Positions 22,093 to 34,360 of a stretch of 64,000 bases of DNA are shown piece by piece. Made by a program: the position numbers and the translations under genes. Position 1 is the first letter of the stretch. The number at the start of each line of letters is the position of its first letter. The DNA comes from Cryptomeria japonica (Eukaryota > Streptophyta > Pinopsida > Cupressales > Cupressaceae): contig NC_081406.1 of assembly GCF_030272615.1 (NCBI RefSeq), positions 398,796,939 to 398,860,938 on the forward strand, in the 5' to 3' direction. The notes under the pieces are model-generated. The model ran no database searches, was not told the origin of the DNA, and worked only from the letters and a program-made list of their open reading frames with translations.

Positions 22093-23262
22093 GCCGCCCG
22101 TTATGCCATTTTAGCTGACACCCTATATCGTTGGGGTCTTGATGGTACGTTACTTAGATGTCTTGAGCGTGACGAAGCCAACACTACCTTGCGAGAGGTG
22201 CATGAAGGTATATGTGGGGCGCATTCGAGTGGGCCTACCCTAGCTAAGAAACTCTTGTGTAATGGTTATTACTGGCCTACTATGGAGAAGGATGCTTATC
22301 AGTTTGTTAAAAAGTGCAAGCAATGCCAAATACATGGAGACTTGATACATGCACCAGCACAAGAATTGCAACCGCTTGTTACATCTTGGCCTTTTTGTCA
22401 GTGGGGACTCGACCTCGTGGGCAAAATCCATCCACCCTCATCCAATGGGCACAAATTTATCATCACTACTACTGAATATTTCACAAAATGGATTGAAGTC
22501 GTTCCCCTTACCCATATCACTGGAAAACAAATTGCCACCTTTATTTTGAATTACATCATATGTCGGTATGGTGTCCCCCTTTCCATCATTACTGATAATG
22601 GTCGTCCTTTCAAGAACCAAGATGTCCATGAGCTTTGTGATAAATTTCATATCCAGCACCGTTTCTCCACACCGTACTATCCTCAAGGTAATGGCCAGGC
22701 TGAGGCCTCTAACAAAAACATCCTTAGAATCCTCAAAAAGATGGTCAATGAAGCTGGTTGTGATTGGCATATCCAATTGAACCCTACCTTGTGGGCCTAC
22801 CGCACGAGTGTCCGCACTCCCATAAGTGCCACTCCATACTCCCTTGTTTATGGTTCTAAAGCTATATTGCCCATTGAGGTCGAGATACCTTCCCTACAGG
22901 TCTCTTTGCGTAACTTGATCAATAATGAAGACTACAGAGTCTCCCGCTTGCATGACTTAGAATTGTTGGATGAAAGAAGACAAACTGCTTTTGATCACCT
23001 CAGAGCATATCAACAATGCATGTGTAGACGTTACAACCACAAAGTCAGATCTCACACATTTGAGGTTGGTGATCTTGTCCTTAAAGAAAATCCAAAGAAC
23101 CAACAAGATAGAGAGAAAAGAGGCAAGTTTGAACCTAATTGGCTTGGTCCATATATTATCATTGTTGTGTATGGATCAGGAGCATATCAACTAGCAACTC
23201 CTGAGGGTGAACCGCTTGAAGATCCAATCAATAGCATTCACCTTCGTAGATTCTATGCTTGA
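22093..23262 (+). CDS. Integrase of element C (open, catalytic residues intact)
   Basis: This is the longest clean reading in the window; the frame is open from 22093 and an ATG lies at 22189. The zinc-binding N-terminus reads VHEGICGAHSSG...CKQC. The catalytic core has WGLDLVG, IITDNG and NGQAEASNK, with exactly 35 residues between the second Asp and the Glu (D-35-E). The C-terminus has VGDLVLKE and KFEPNWLGPYII, the usual Ty3 integrase tail, and ends INSIHLRRFYA. No chromodomain follows, as expected outside the chromoviruses. It would be released from gag-pol, which is broken upstream, so this is a remnant rather than an expressed gene. Confidence 0.88.
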   Translation, partial: AARYAILADTLYRWGLDGTLLRCLERDEANTTLREVHEGICGAHSSGPTLAKKLLCNGYYWPTMEKDAYQFVKKCKQCQIHGDLIHAPAQELQPLVTSWPFCQWGLDLVGKIHPPSSNGHKFIITTTEYFTKWIEVVPLTHITGKQIATFILNYIICRYGVPLSIITDNGRPFKNQDVHELCDKFHIQHRFSTPYYPQGNGQAEASNKNILRILKKMVNEAGCDWHIQLNPTLWAYRTSVRTPISATPYSLVYGSKAILPIEVEIPSLQVSLRNLINNEDYRVSRLHDLELLDERRQTAFDHLRAYQQCMCRRYNHKVRSHTFEVGDLVLKENPKNQQDREKRGKFEPNWLGPYIIIVVYGSGAYQLATPEGEPLEDPINSIHLRRFYA

Positions 23263-25192
23263 GTATTTCAGAAAATTTTTCTTTAAAAGATCCTGAAAAA
23301 ATACAAAAGAAAATGAGAAAAAGATCCTGAAAAAATACAAAAAAATGAGAAAAAGATCCTGAAAAAAAAAAAAAGAAAAAAGAAAAAAGAAAAAAGTTTG
23401 TCCATTGGTGAAAACTTGGCAAACAGGTGCCTTGGGCAAGTACCATGGTAAAAACTGGGCAACTGGTGCCATGTGTAAAGATTTGGCTCCTCTTTCCTTC
23501 AGTACTCTACTTGATCAATGCCTTATCCATATCTGCTCTCCCATTCCATGGTAGTCTTCCCCCCCCCACCATAGCTTGTGGATTGTTTGCATGCCCCGCG
23601 CAATACTTCTCGTGCATAATATGCTAGTCTTATCCCTCATTGGGGCATATTCTTAAACTTAGGAATGGGTTGGGATAGTCGATGTCTCACGGTTGGAGGA
23701 ACTATCTTCTAAAATGTCCTGAAAAAATCTTAAAAATCATAAAATGTCCTGAACAAAATCTTGAAAATCATAAAATGTCTTGAAAAAATCTTAAAAATCA
23801 TAAAATGTCCTGAAAAAATCTTAAAAATCATAAAATGTCCTGAACAAAATCTTAAAAATCATAAAATGTCCTGAAAAAAAATCATAAAAATCATAAAATG
23901 TCCTGAAAAAATCTAAAAAATCATAAAATATCCTGAAAAAATCTTTAAAATCATAAAATGTCCTGAATAAAATCTTAAAAATCATAAAATGTCTTGAAAA
24001 AACCATAAAATGTCCTGTAAAAACCCTAAAAATTAAAACATTCATAAAACCCTAAAAATCATAAAACTCCAAAAACATGCAATAAACATTGCGATGACAC
24101 AAACTCTTCGGACAAACATGCAGCTTTGGAACTTCAATGGACTCATGATAGGATGACACTTAAATTGAGCAAACAGAACAACATCTGATCAACTTATACA
24201 CCTGAACCCATCAACTCTGAACAAAAAAAAATAAAAAATCATTCGACATGAAACATATTGTTTGCTTATTTTCTCTTGGCTGTTTCTGATTTTCCTTTTT
24301 GGTGACACGTCTTTTAGCTTTTCCAGGATTTCTTTGACTAGAAAGGCGAGGATGGGGCATGTTCACTTGTTTGCTGCTTGTGGGATGTTCCTTAGGAATA
24401 TGATGAAACATCTTAGGACATGACCACTTAAGATCATTGAGGACATATTAGTCTGATACACACTAAGGCATTCCTTTATTGTCTGATATGTTTTCTTTCT
24501 CGCAATTGGTGCGACTGATTCATTTGGATCTAATTTATATCCAAATGATTTTTTGCCTTTTGCCATAATAAGCTCGATGATGATACAAGCACTTAAAAAG
24601 CACAAGAATTCTCATCACCTGTCATATCCTCTTTCTCATCATTCTTCATAATCATCACTTTTCTCTTCTCATCCTCCTTTTCATCTATCTTTTTCATCAT
24701 CTTCTTCATTCTTCTTATTGCAGTGAGATCGATCAAACACTTTATCCAGCTGATGCATGTCTTTGAATCTTTAATCTCTTTTTCAACCAACTTGCTTCGT
24801 GCCATCTCAATGCCCCTGGAGTCAATCAATCAATCAATCATTGGATCACCTTATCTTGTGCTAGCATCAATCCCTATCAGCTCAATCAGCTTAATCAACT
24901 TACCAACCTGGCTATACTGTCCATTTCCATCAATTGTTCAATTACGCCTAATCAACTGTACATTTCCATCAAATGTACATCTCAATCTCATTACTTGTGC
25001 AATATCAATCATCCAATCTTCTGTCTCGTGATCTATCAATAGATCAATCCCCATCATTCTGTTCGATCAATCTCTCGAGGGGGCATAACCAATCAATCAT
25101 CATCCTTACCAAGACAACTTTGGGGCATACATCAGTTGATCATTTTCTTTGAAACAACGCGGCACGCTGCATTGTCTCAAAGAGGGACAAAA
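23263..25192 (+). other. 3' untranslated region of element C
   Basis: It holds no gene. It starts with A-rich direct repeats of ATCCTGAAAAAATAC type (23285-23400), then a single-copy part, the 30-bp tandem array described separately, and text rich in ATCAAT/TCAATC words (24820-25120). It ends in the polypurine tract CAAAGAGGGACAAAA at 25178-25192. Confidence 0.7.
23712..24030 (+). repeat. ~30-bp tandem array in the 3' UTR of C
   Basis: About eleven units of AAAATGTCCTGAAAAAATC followed by TTAAAAATCAT, each 29-32 bases with small insertions. Tandem repeats at this position are a known feature of Tat/Ogre 3' UTRs. The repetitive minus-strand reading over it (FRTFYDF units) is an artefact. Confidence 0.9.
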
Positions 25193-25915
25193 CGCAGACA
25201 CATAAAAATTTACATTAATTTGTCCTAATTTAATTTCACATTTCTCCGAACATCGAGCGAGTCCTTATTATTAGACTATTATTTCTCCATAATTCATTAT
25301 TCATAATTTCCATCTTTTATTATATTATTATTATTAATATCTCATCATTTATCCATTCAATTTATTAAATAAAACATTTATCATATTCATTTATACGCAT
25401 TCATGCATTCACCTTATATACATTTATCTATTTATTTAATAAAACCCTTAAATATCCCCTCCTACCACTTACCATTTCCCACTTACCATTTCCCATTTAC
25501 CACTAATCTTCCCTATACCACTCATTTTGCATTATCCCATATTCATCCCACAACATGAACTCGTCCGGAGAAAATCTATTTAAACAAAGCCCCCTCTCTT
25601 ATTTGAGCATCTCATCTTTATGCATCGAACTTATGTCAGTTTGTATTCTTCAACATCTTGGCACTTCATTTTCTTTAGCTTCCTTTGAATCAATCATCTT
25701 GAATCTGCAAAAAACCATAGCTTCTTGTGTGTGCTTTTGAGAGCAATATTATCTACATAAGATCTTGGTTTAAGGAGTGCAATGGAGTGGATTATGTAAC
25801 ATGCATGTGTGTTTTAGCTTAGATATTTTCATTTGCATGTGTGTGTTTTGTAGGTACTTCATTATTGGATGTTGGAAGATTGAATCTTGTATTCAATCCA
25901 TTTACTCCCTCTACA
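25193..25915 (+). repeat. 3' LTR of element C
   Basis: 723 bp, same length as the 5' LTR and co-linear throughout. It follows the polypurine tract directly and ends CCTCTACA before CTTTG. Confidence 0.93.
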
Positions 25916-25920
25916 CTTTG

Positions 25921-26079
25921 ATTCAAGGACAAAAAACATCAGCAAAGCAAATGCAACACCTCACCGGTACAGTTCAGAGGACTGAGGCCGCAATAAAAGA
26001 CAACAAAAAGTTCATTGAGAGCTTGAATATGGTTTTGGCAGATCTTTTTCAGATTGTAACGAACCGGTTACAAGGATGA
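25921..26079 (+). pseudogene. C-terminus of the second ORF of A (after element C)
   Basis: The reading resumes right after the CTTTG duplication as IQGQKTSAKQMQHLTGTVQR and ends DLFQIVTNRLQG-stop. It matches the end of E (MQHLTGTV-like LQHLTGTVKRTE, then LGDLFQIITTQLQV). Joined in place, GATGCTTTG at 12791-12799 continues as ATTCAAGGA, with no loss of frame across the insertion. Confidence 0.85.
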
Positions 26080-26303
26080 AATAGGAAACCACACTCAATT
26101 GACACTTTGACAACCTTTGTCATTGATGCCAAAGGGGGAGTAGTGGAATGAGAAAAATAACTAGCAAATGACTCATCAGCTCAGGGGGAGCACATATTCT
26201 TCTGGTACACAAATTTTTGGTAAGACAATTCCGGTAAACTCTTTTGGATAACAATTTTTGGATTTTTCTCATGAGTGTTGCCATCAATGCCAAAGGGGGA
26301 GAT
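26080..26303 (+). other. 3' noncoding end of A with two polypurine tracts
   Basis: CATTGATGCCAAAGGGGGAG occurs at 26121-26140. A second tract, GCCAAAGGGGGAGAT, abuts the LTR (26289-26303) and is preceded by GTTGCCATCAATG (26277-26289). Repeated polypurine units before the 3' LTR recall Sirevirus-type Copia elements. Confidence 0.75.
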
Positions 26304-27102
26304 TGTTGGCAAATGCACACTCCAATAATATATTGTAGGTGATTGAAGGTTTTTTCATTGATGGCAACCTTACAATCCTATGACACCGACAAGACAATTT
26401 ACCAGCACCGACAAAGACAGACTCTACACCGGCACAGAGACCACCGACAGTAAAAGGAAGCATACCGGCATAGAAGCTGACAAGAATTTTGTTTGTAATA
26501 TATTTTATTAATTATTATAAAATTATTGTAAGCTGACTTGGCAAGTTGTAAAATGACTCATATATATAAGAGATCATTGTAGAAAATTTTGTAGTAGATG
26601 GAAGAAAATAAATAGGAGAAATAAGGCAGACCTATTATGTGAATTATAGGTTAAGGGTTTATGTATGAAGCAGAGCTATAAACCGGTACTAGATCTGGAA
26701 TAGTAGATGCTATTTTGAAGCAGTACAAGACATTGAATTTATATAATCCATTTTGTAAGTTAGTGAGACTTCCCATTTTGTAATTGAGCAGCGAGCTCTA
26801 GGCACTTGGCCTTCCTGCATGTGCAGGCCCCTCTTGTAGCAGTAATATTCTCTTATTAGCTAGTAAGTGAATATTGTGGGTCACAAATCCCATCAAGGTT
26901 TTTCCCACACCGGGTTTCCTTGTTAAACTACTGTGTTATGGTGTGTTTTTCATGTGGTTGTTGTTATCTCTATTTATTGCATTATTTCTTGTTTACCAGT
27001 ACACATTACTGATATGCTTTACATGTTTTAAGTTAAGAAAATCTTATAACCGGTTAGATACTGATTCACCCCCCCCTCTCAGTATCTATGGGAATCCTAA
27101 CA
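26304..27102 (+). repeat. 3' LTR of element A
   Basis: 799 bp, starts TGTTGGCAAATGC and ends CCTAACA before TGGGT. TATA box at 26561. Co-linear with 6240-7037. Confidence 0.93.
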
Positions 27103-27107
27103 TGGGT

Positions 27108-28239
27108 CTATATGAATTGTCATCTAGGACTATGTAAACTCGTACAAATTTATGTCTCTGTCGGTCCAAAGCTATCTTCTTGCATGTCTTTTCCAAATTT
27201 GTCATGTTTGCTTAGTCAATTTATAGTGAGCGTATACACCTGGTATTAGTCATTATGTGCTTAGGTTATCTTTTTGGTTCACTCGGTTAAGTTATCTTCT
27301 ATCAAAACAGATTCTATAACTATACACCCCAATATTTTCAAGCATTCATCTTCAACAAGTTCAAGATTTAACATCTCAAAGTGCATCATCACCTTCTTTG
27401 ATAAATTGTTCACTCAAAACATAGTTTCTCATCAGGAAAACATAGTTTCTCATCAGGATCTATCATCTTCTATAATTAAACTACAATGTTTGGTCAGGAT
27501 AACCTTGTCCCACATTGTAGGATATATCGTTCCTATTGGACTTGGTTTTATCAAAATCATCATCATTGCATTCCGAACTGTGATTAAAAAACTTACAAAT
27601 CTGCAAATACTTGAATTATCTTTTCGTATCTTATCACTCTATCATATCTATGTTGATAGTTGGTCACTTATCAAAACACCTCTTAGACAATCGAATCCTT
27701 GCACATTATTCAACACACATGTATGTCTGTTTTAACTAGAGCATAGAGGCATAAGATTGAAGAAATGAAAATAGAAACATTCGAAATAATTGAAGATCAT
27801 AGCAACATGGAATAGCAAAGCAAAATACAAGAAGAAGACATAACAGGTCAACATATCAGAGAAATCAAGCAAGTCCAAAATAAAAAGCCAACTATGTCAA
27901 AAACTCACAATGATTCAAATACATTTCCAAAGAAATGTGGCTCTTTTATGCAACTCTTAAAGATATCCCTAAGGTATTTTGCTGAGAAAGATCAAAATCG
28001 TGCACCTATCTTTAGCAATGGCTCATCCCCCCATAAGAAAATTGACTCTCCAAAGGCATCTATTCCTACATCTCTTGAAAACTTGCAAGAAGATTCCATA
28101 ACATCCTAACCAAACAATACACCCAAAGATGAAGTTCCCCAAGGGATATCCATAATTTCCATCAAACCTATTTCAGAAGATCATATTCAAAGCTCATCCC
28201 CTTCATATCCAAGCATTGATTTCTTACAACATCCCCATA
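27108..28239 (+). other. Element B interior, gag not detectable
   Basis: This is where gag would lie by comparison with C. I see no capsid-like or knuckle motif. Short readings only, such as one from 27894 to 28109 that is Ser/Pro-rich. The segment is leader plus strongly decayed or deleted gag. Confidence 0.5.
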
Positions 28240-28625
28240 ACTCTCCCTTGAAAATTGAATTCCTCATTCATAGAACACTTGTTAAACATGTCCTAATAGA
28301 TGGGGGAGTTGGCTTAAACATTTTCTCATTGAGTCTTGTTCATGCTCTAGGTTATTCTAAAGATGCAGTTGATCCCCGGAAAAAGATCACAATCAAAGCA
28401 TATGATTAAGAGGAGCGTTCCTCTAAAGGAATTGTGATATTACCCATTAGAGTGGGACCTTTGCAGAGAGACACAACATGCCAAGTTCTAGACTTGGATT
28501 TATCATACAACATACTCTTGAGAAGACCATGGATACATGACATAAAGTCTATTCCATCAGCATATCATCAGTGCCTGATGTTTCCATACAATTGGTAGGA
28601 AATCATGATCTGAACAGACTCAAAT
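28240..28625 (+). pseudogene. Protease remnant of element B
   Basis: The reading KHVLIDGGVGLNIFSLSLV, followed by AVDPRKKITIKAYD, a stop at 28405-28410, then VGPLQRDTTCQVLDLDLSYN and a degraded LRRPWIH motif, matches the protease of C motif by motif. The Asp-Gly-Gly core is kept. It is too damaged to act. Confidence 0.75.
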
Positions 28626-28924
28626 CCATTATAGTGTTGTAGTAATCTGAAACCAACCCCAAAGGTTATTGTTCCACATAATAGAGAGGCATCATCTTCA
28701 AGCACAAAATCCAAGGAAAAACATCTGCCTAATCTTGTCAAGCATGGAAAAAAATGCAGCTAAGAGATTGAGGGAATGAAGAATATTCACTATCATGAAA
28801 AAACAAACAAGAGCAATTTGAAATTGAAAGGGAGGAAGAATATGTAGGTGTCGATGTAGTCCATGCTTATGCAAGGCAAACATTAGAAACTAGCTCACTT
28901 GAATCAGGATCACATTCAGTTGAC

Positions 28925-29640
28925 TTGGACTTAATCAAGGACAATCAGGAGCTACTTGGGCAAGGTCATTTTGATGAGAGCATCATTCTAGAAATTGAAA
29001 TTCATATTAAAAGCTCTGACATCTTTATCATGACCCCTAATATCTTTGAAACAATTCAACCTGAGGATCCTTTACCCTTAATCCATACTGAGCTTATGGA
29101 CTGGGAAAATGAAAGACATACTACCATTGATACCTTTCCTAATGACCATGCCATATCCTTATATCTTAATGCAATTTAACCCACAACAACTTTCACGATG
29201 GATTTTGCCAGTGCATCTTCCAATCAAGTGGGTGCCAAATCTCCTAGTCGCAAAAGTGAAAATAAAGAAAACAATATTAGGTCTATTGCTGAAACCATTT
29301 ATTGGCAACATTAGACCGTGAAAAAGTAAAAAGAAAGGACACATCTAACTGTGAAAACTTCCTCAAGGCACTGAAAGATGGTATATTTGACACCTTACCT
29401 GAATACTATCAAGAGAGGTCATCTATCTTGGTAGAACCAATAGAGGCAGTTACCATTGGCACAATTGATCTCCATCTAGAAATATCTCTATCAGAACATG
29501 AAATGCAGTAATATTTGTAACCCTTTAAAAGATGGCAAATCAATTTTGCTTGGTCATATGCAGACATTCTAGGGTTAGATCCATATCTTATAATACATCA
29601 CCTAAATATCAGTCCAGGAGCAGGCATCAATAATGGAACA
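28925..29640 (+). pseudogene. Linker between protease and RT of element B; RT deleted
   Basis: ATG 28925-29179 reads into PLPLIHTELMDWENERHTTI, matching PLPLVHSQLIDWDHEGDPQL of C. The G-patch that precedes this part in C is not detectable. Around 29530-29620, INFAWSYADILGLDPYLIIH matches VNFAWSYADMPGLDPDLVMH of C. The text then jumps directly to second-RNase-H sequence, so RT and the first RNase H (about 1.4 kb in C) are gone. Confidence 0.7.
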
Positions 29641-30270
29641 CAACATGGATTAGGACCAGGAATTCTATTCATCACACCACAAGGTCATACAATTCCAAAG
29701 GCGTACAAATTAAGCTTTTCATGCACCAACAACACAACATAATATGAATCTTTGGTCACAAGAATCAAAATGGCTATAGATTGGAACATTACACAACTTC
29801 AAGTCTTTGGAGACGCTCAGCTCGTCATCAATCAAATCAATGATGATTATCAAACAAAGGATGAAAAGCTACTACCTTATAAGAAGATTGTTGATGATTT
29901 CAAGAAATACTTTGTTGAAATCACTTTGGAGAAAATTCTAAGGAATGACAAGAAAGTAGTGGATGCCATGGAAACACTTGCTTTGCTACTTCAGACACAG
30001 GAAAATCAAGAGCGTTACGAATTCCTAGTGGAAGAGTTGTTTTACCTTGCACATAATTGTCTTGATTCCCAAACTATCTGTCACCTTGTTGGGCATGATT
30101 CCTCCCACTATGGCCAAACTTATACATACTTGAAAGATAATATCCTCCCTCCTGACTTGTCAAAGAACCAAAAGAGAAACTTTATTTGCCAATCTTCCCA
30201 TTATGCTCTTGTCGCAGATACCCTTTTTAAACGAAGTCTGGATGATACCCTCTTCAAATGTCTTGAATAA
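29641..30270 (+). pseudogene. Second RNase H remnant of element B
   Basis: GLGPGILFITPQGHTIPKAY, then GDAQLVINQINDDYQTKDEK and VDAMETLALL align with C. The start of the domain, with the YFDGS catalytic Asp, lies in the deletion. A stop replaces the Ala of the AEYE motif. From 29752 the frame is open to 30270. Confidence 0.78.
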
Positions 30271-30289
30271 GAAGAATCTAAGAAGGCCT

Positions 30290-31290
30290 TAAATTAAGTC
30301 CATAATGGCATTTGTGGCACTCATTCAAGTGGTCTTACCCTTTCGAAAAATATCATACCTTGGTCTATTATTGGCCAACTATGGAATGAGATTCTTTTCA
30401 AATAGCTAAAACATGCAAACAATGTCAGATCCATGGAAATTTGATTCATGCACCAGCATAAGAACTTCATGCTTTGGCAACATCTTGGCCTTTCTGCCAA
30501 TGGGGTTTTGATCTAGTAGGAAAGATAAATCCCCCTTCATCCAATGATCACAAATTCATCCTTGTAGCTACAAAATATTTCACAAAATGGATTGAGGCAG
30601 TACCTCTCATAAATATCACAGGAAAACAAATTGTTGCATTTATCTTGAACTACATCATATGTCGCTATGGCATACCCATGACCACCATTCAAGAATCAGG
30701 ATGTAAAAGAGTTATGTGATAAATTCAAGATCCAACACAGATTTTCCACACCTCACTATCCATAAGGGAATAGACAAGCAGAAGCATCAAACAAAATTAT
30801 TCTGAAAATCCTCAAAAAGACAGTGAATGATGTTAGCAGAGATTGGCATATTCAATTGAACCCTCTTCTATGGGCCTACCGTACTAGTATCCACACACTA
30901 GTAGGTACCCCACCTTTCTCTCTTGTCTATGGATCAAAATAAATACTACCAATAGAAGTAGAGATACCTTCTCTACGAGTATCATTAAAAGGTCTTATCC
31001 CCGATAAAGAACAAAGAGTATCCAAACTACAAGAACTAGAATGATCCATGAATGAATACAAAATGCATTTGATCATTTGAAGGTGTATCAGCAAAGAATA
31101 TGCCTGAGTTATAATCACAATGTCAAACCAAGAGAATTTCAAGTTGGAGAACTAGTACTAAAGGAAAATCCACGAAACCAATCAGATCAAGAAAAGAAAG
31201 GGAAGTTTGAACCAAACTGGTTTGGCCTGTTTGTGGTCACAACAGTCTTTGGGTCAGGAGCATATCAGCTATCAACATAGGACAGGGATT
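30290..31290 (+). pseudogene. Integrase remnant of element B
   Basis: It opens with a decayed zinc-binding part (CKQCQIHG near 30415), then WPFCQWGFDLVGKINPPSS and YIICRYGIPMTTI. A deletion of about 20 bases removes the second catalytic Asp region (TDNG in C), and the reading goes on as a shifted version of NQDVKELCDKF. The Glu site survives as RQAEASNK, and the tail reads ELVLKENPRNQ and KFEPNWFGLFVV. Stops and frameshifts are frequent. Confidence 0.78.
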
Positions 31291-31329
31291 AGCTCAAGGA
31301 ACCCATCAATAACATGCATTTGAAAATGT

Positions 31330-33061
31330 TTTATATTTGAAAAACAAAAAAAATAAAAAATAATGAAAAAGCAAAAAAATCACAAACAACGAAAAAGTAG
31401 AAAAAATAAAAAATAGTGAAAACGCAGAAAAATACAAAAACAACGAAAAAAATGAAAAAAGAAAGAAAAAATTCAAATATGAGAAAAATTGCAATAAAAG
31501 TAGATGGTGAAAACCTAGCAATGGGCGTTATCTGTTAGCTAGCTCTTCCATCTATTAGTTCATGCATCCTTCTTCTTGCATTCATTTCCCATTAGTGTTG
31601 TTCATATCTAGATAAGCCTTTGTACATACACAAGCCTCGCGAGTGATTTCTCACCATGGTTTGGATCATTGGGTATATCATAATAAGTTTGTTTCTAAGC
31701 TTGGGGCAAAATCCTACCCCTAGCTGGGGGAAATTTTTTTGATCATTTTGAGCTTAATCAAACATGTAGAACAATAGCTAGGAAACTCTTGTCATGTGAA
31801 AACTACAATACATCCAACATTGAACACATGATCAAATTATCAACCATCAACCTATCACATGTTGGTCCAAGCATGACACACACATATCAATGGATGATAT
31901 CTTATGACTAATGATTTTAGCTCTTTAATCAATGATTGTTCAACTTTTATATTTTGATTTTTACTATCATGATTTTTGAGTGACTCCAAAATGTCTCTGA
32001 CTAGAGGAACAAGGAAGGAACATGATATTTTTCTTGTTTGTTGTCTGTAAATTAACCATTAACATGTGCAAATTTGTCTCAGGACATGATCATCAGAGTA
32101 TCATCGAAGACATTTTTGAATTGCATATAGAAATGGTTAATACTGCCTATTTTATGCAAGCAACACTTAGGTCATCTTGGTTTAATTATACCTCAATGCT
32201 TGTGCTAACTTACAATATCAAAATCAAGGAAAGTAGTGCTCAGGTCATCATGTTTCAATTATACCATTGATGTTTTCACTCACTTCCCACATTTTAAAAA
32301 TCTCTATGATGACAAAACACAATAACCCAATGACTGGTCCAATCGTAGCTTTACATTTCATTTGCATTTACATTTGCATTTCATTATTGCATAGGATCAC
32401 ACAATCTCATCTTATCCAAGGCCAAATCTATCACAGGAATCATCAAGGTATCATCATAAGTGTATACACAATCAACATGATGACTCATCTCTCTCCAAAT
32501 GTTGTCATCCCAATGCGAATCTTATGATACGCCCATGATTGTGTCAACATCAGCACATCTGAATCTTCCTACAACATGATATCAACAAAATGTGAGTTCT
32601 TTATCCAATCAATCTTATTAATTGTGTCAATACATCATATTTGATCCATTATATCATGTCTTCTACAAGATGTATCTTTCCTGAAACCAAATGTTATGAT
32701 CAAGTCTTATACCAGATATATTGTTCCTAAAACTAGATGCTTTGATCATCTTTTTCTTATACAGAAGGTGTCATTCATGAAACTAGAATAGATCTCAATG
32801 TTATTAGTCTAATCAATCTTATCAATTCAATCAATCTCTATCAATCATCAATCAAGAACCACATAATAGTGATCGAAGAACTCACACTTTCATCAATCAA
32901 TGCTACAAAAATCAAATCATTTCTAATCAAGAAATCAATTTCACAAAGATCCAAACACTCCACAGGTTAATTATCACAGTTAATCTCCCGATGGGGCATC
33001 ATCGTACTATAATTTATCAATCAATGTCTAGGGAATCCTATCAAACCAATATCACATCAAC
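31330..33061 (+). other. 3' untranslated region of element B
   Basis: It opens with A-rich imperfect repeats of GAAAAAGCAAAAAAATCAC type (31340-31490), in the same place as the tandem repeats of C. The rest is low-complexity text with many ATCAAT/TCATC words and no gene. A solo LTR interrupts it at 33062. Confidence 0.65.
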
Positions 33062-34290
33062 TATTGGCAATTTGGTGGAATTTATTATGTGTTGCATTGA
33101 TGTTTTGTCATTGATGTCAACACTAGCTATTTTGGTTGCTTTACCAGTATCCTTTTGATCCTGGTAGGTTATTTGGTTTATGGTTGGATTAGATCATGAT
33201 GATCCAGTTTGCTCTGGTATGTTTGTCTTATGGAACTCGCTCACTCATGCTACTCTGGTTCATGCTCAGTCATTTGTTTTTAATTTGGTGATCAAATGCT
33301 TTCCTATATGCTGGCAAGCTTGGTTTGTTGTTCTGATGAGGGTTTCACTGGTAGAGCATTGTTGAAGATCTTTGGTGATATGCATAAGTGGTGTTGGTGT
33401 ATCTTCTAGTGAAGTTTCAAGATGCTGATGGTGATCTTGTTCGAGACTTGTTGGATGGAGATAATTGCTATAGCATGTGGACCTATATTGGGTCCCAATT
33501 GATCTAGGTTATGGACCGACTTAATGTAACGTGTGGATTGGACTTCTCGATACGTTTCTGGGATGTCTTATGGGTTGGATATTATTTGTTTGGTCTCTGG
33601 CTGACATACTTTGTAATTATGTAATTTTTTTATTGTCTGGTGGCCGACCTTATTGTTTGTGGTCGAGGGTTTATATATATAGATGTAAGATCTCATTGTA
33701 GATTATATATGGGTTATGGGATTATGAGATTATCTGTGTGAATAATGTAATAATCACTCAGGAAGAGGATTTGGTAGATCATTGGAGATTGATTTGGTTT
33801 TATGTAAGAGAATTTAGTCCTCTGATATTGAGCTTAACTGAAACTGTACTCAGGCATAGGAGATGCTATCATTGCAGTTCATTCATTCTTCTGGATTGTT
33901 GTCTGGATTTTTATGTAGTCAGTGAGGTTCCTTTTGTGACGAGAAATGTGCTCTAGGTTGTTGGCCTTCCTACAAGTGCAGGCCCCTCAATTATAATCAC
34001 ATACTTACTGCAAAAGTATCATTTGACTGTGGGTAGGCTTCCCACTGTGGTTTTTCCCTTTACCGGGTTTTCCACGTATAAATCTTGGTGTCATGTGGAT
34101 GGTATTTATTTTGTGATGATTGTTTATGCTTAATTGGTTTAAGTGCCATTAAGGTATTTGGTTTAAGAATTCCGGTATTAATGTTTTGGGTTCCAGTATT
34201 AAATTTTTAATTGCTAAATATTATGGTAATCTATGACAACTGATTCACCCCCCCTCTCAGTTGTCTTCCAGTTATTTGAATTGTCTAACA
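33062..34290 (+). mobile_element. Solo LTR in the interior of B
   Basis: The duplication TCAAC flanks it (33057-33061 and 34291-34295). It starts TATTGGC (mutated TGTTGGC) and ends TCTAACA, 1229 bp. It shows the superfamily modules: TTGTCATTGATGTCAAC near the start, TTTATATATATAG (about 33670), GGGTTTTCCACGTATAAA and GATTCACCCCCCCTCTCAG near the end. No primer site or PPT adjoins it, so the interior was lost, presumably by LTR-LTR recombination. Confidence 0.88.
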
Positions 34291-34345
34291 TCAACATCAT
34301 CAAAAGAGATTAATCTTTGAATCAATGTGTCATCACACCTCGCTT

Positions 34346-34360
34346 CAAAGAGGGCCAAAA
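34346..34360 (+). other. Polypurine tract of element B
   Basis: CAAAGAGGGCCAAAA directly precedes the 3' LTR. C has CAAAGAGGGACAAAA in the same place. Confidence 0.75.

Larger units (their letters stand above)
12800..25915 (+). mobile_element. Element C: Tat-type Ty3 retrotransposon, nearly complete
   Basis: The target duplication CTTTG lies at 12795-12799 and 25916-25920. Both LTRs are 723 bp (12800-13522 and 25193-25915) with about 21 differences by hand count (2.9 percent), the youngest pair in the stack. The order is primer site, 3-kb leader, gag, protease, G-patch, RT, RNase H, second RNase H, integrase, repeat-rich 3' region and PPT. The second RNase H, G-patch and primer site place it in the Tat lineage. 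A handful of stops and two compensating frameshifts inactivate it. Confidence 0.93.
6240..27102 (+). mobile_element. Element A: non-autonomous LTR retrotransposon (gag + unknown ORF2)
   Basis: The target duplication TGGGT lies at 6235-6239 and 27103-27107. The LTRs are 6240-7037 (798 bp) and 26304-27102 (799 bp), differing at about 32 positions by hand count (4 percent). A primer site, decayed gag, second ORF and polypurine tract are in order. There is no protease, RT, RNase H or integrase. The interior carries a DNA transposon (8007-8994) and the Ty3 element C (12800-25915). Without C, its duplication and the transposon, A is about 6.7 kb, close to intact relative E (6.6 kb). Confidence 0.92.

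Noticed and set aside
23191-23472. Phe-rich minus-strand reading next to the integrase of C
   Set aside because: Produced by A-rich repeats on the plus strand; same for 31306-31521 in B.
23821-24045. Minus-strand reading of repeated FRTFYDF units over the 3' UTR of C
   Set aside because: It is only the translation of the 30-bp tandem array; length variation among units would shift the frame and no relative has it as a gene.
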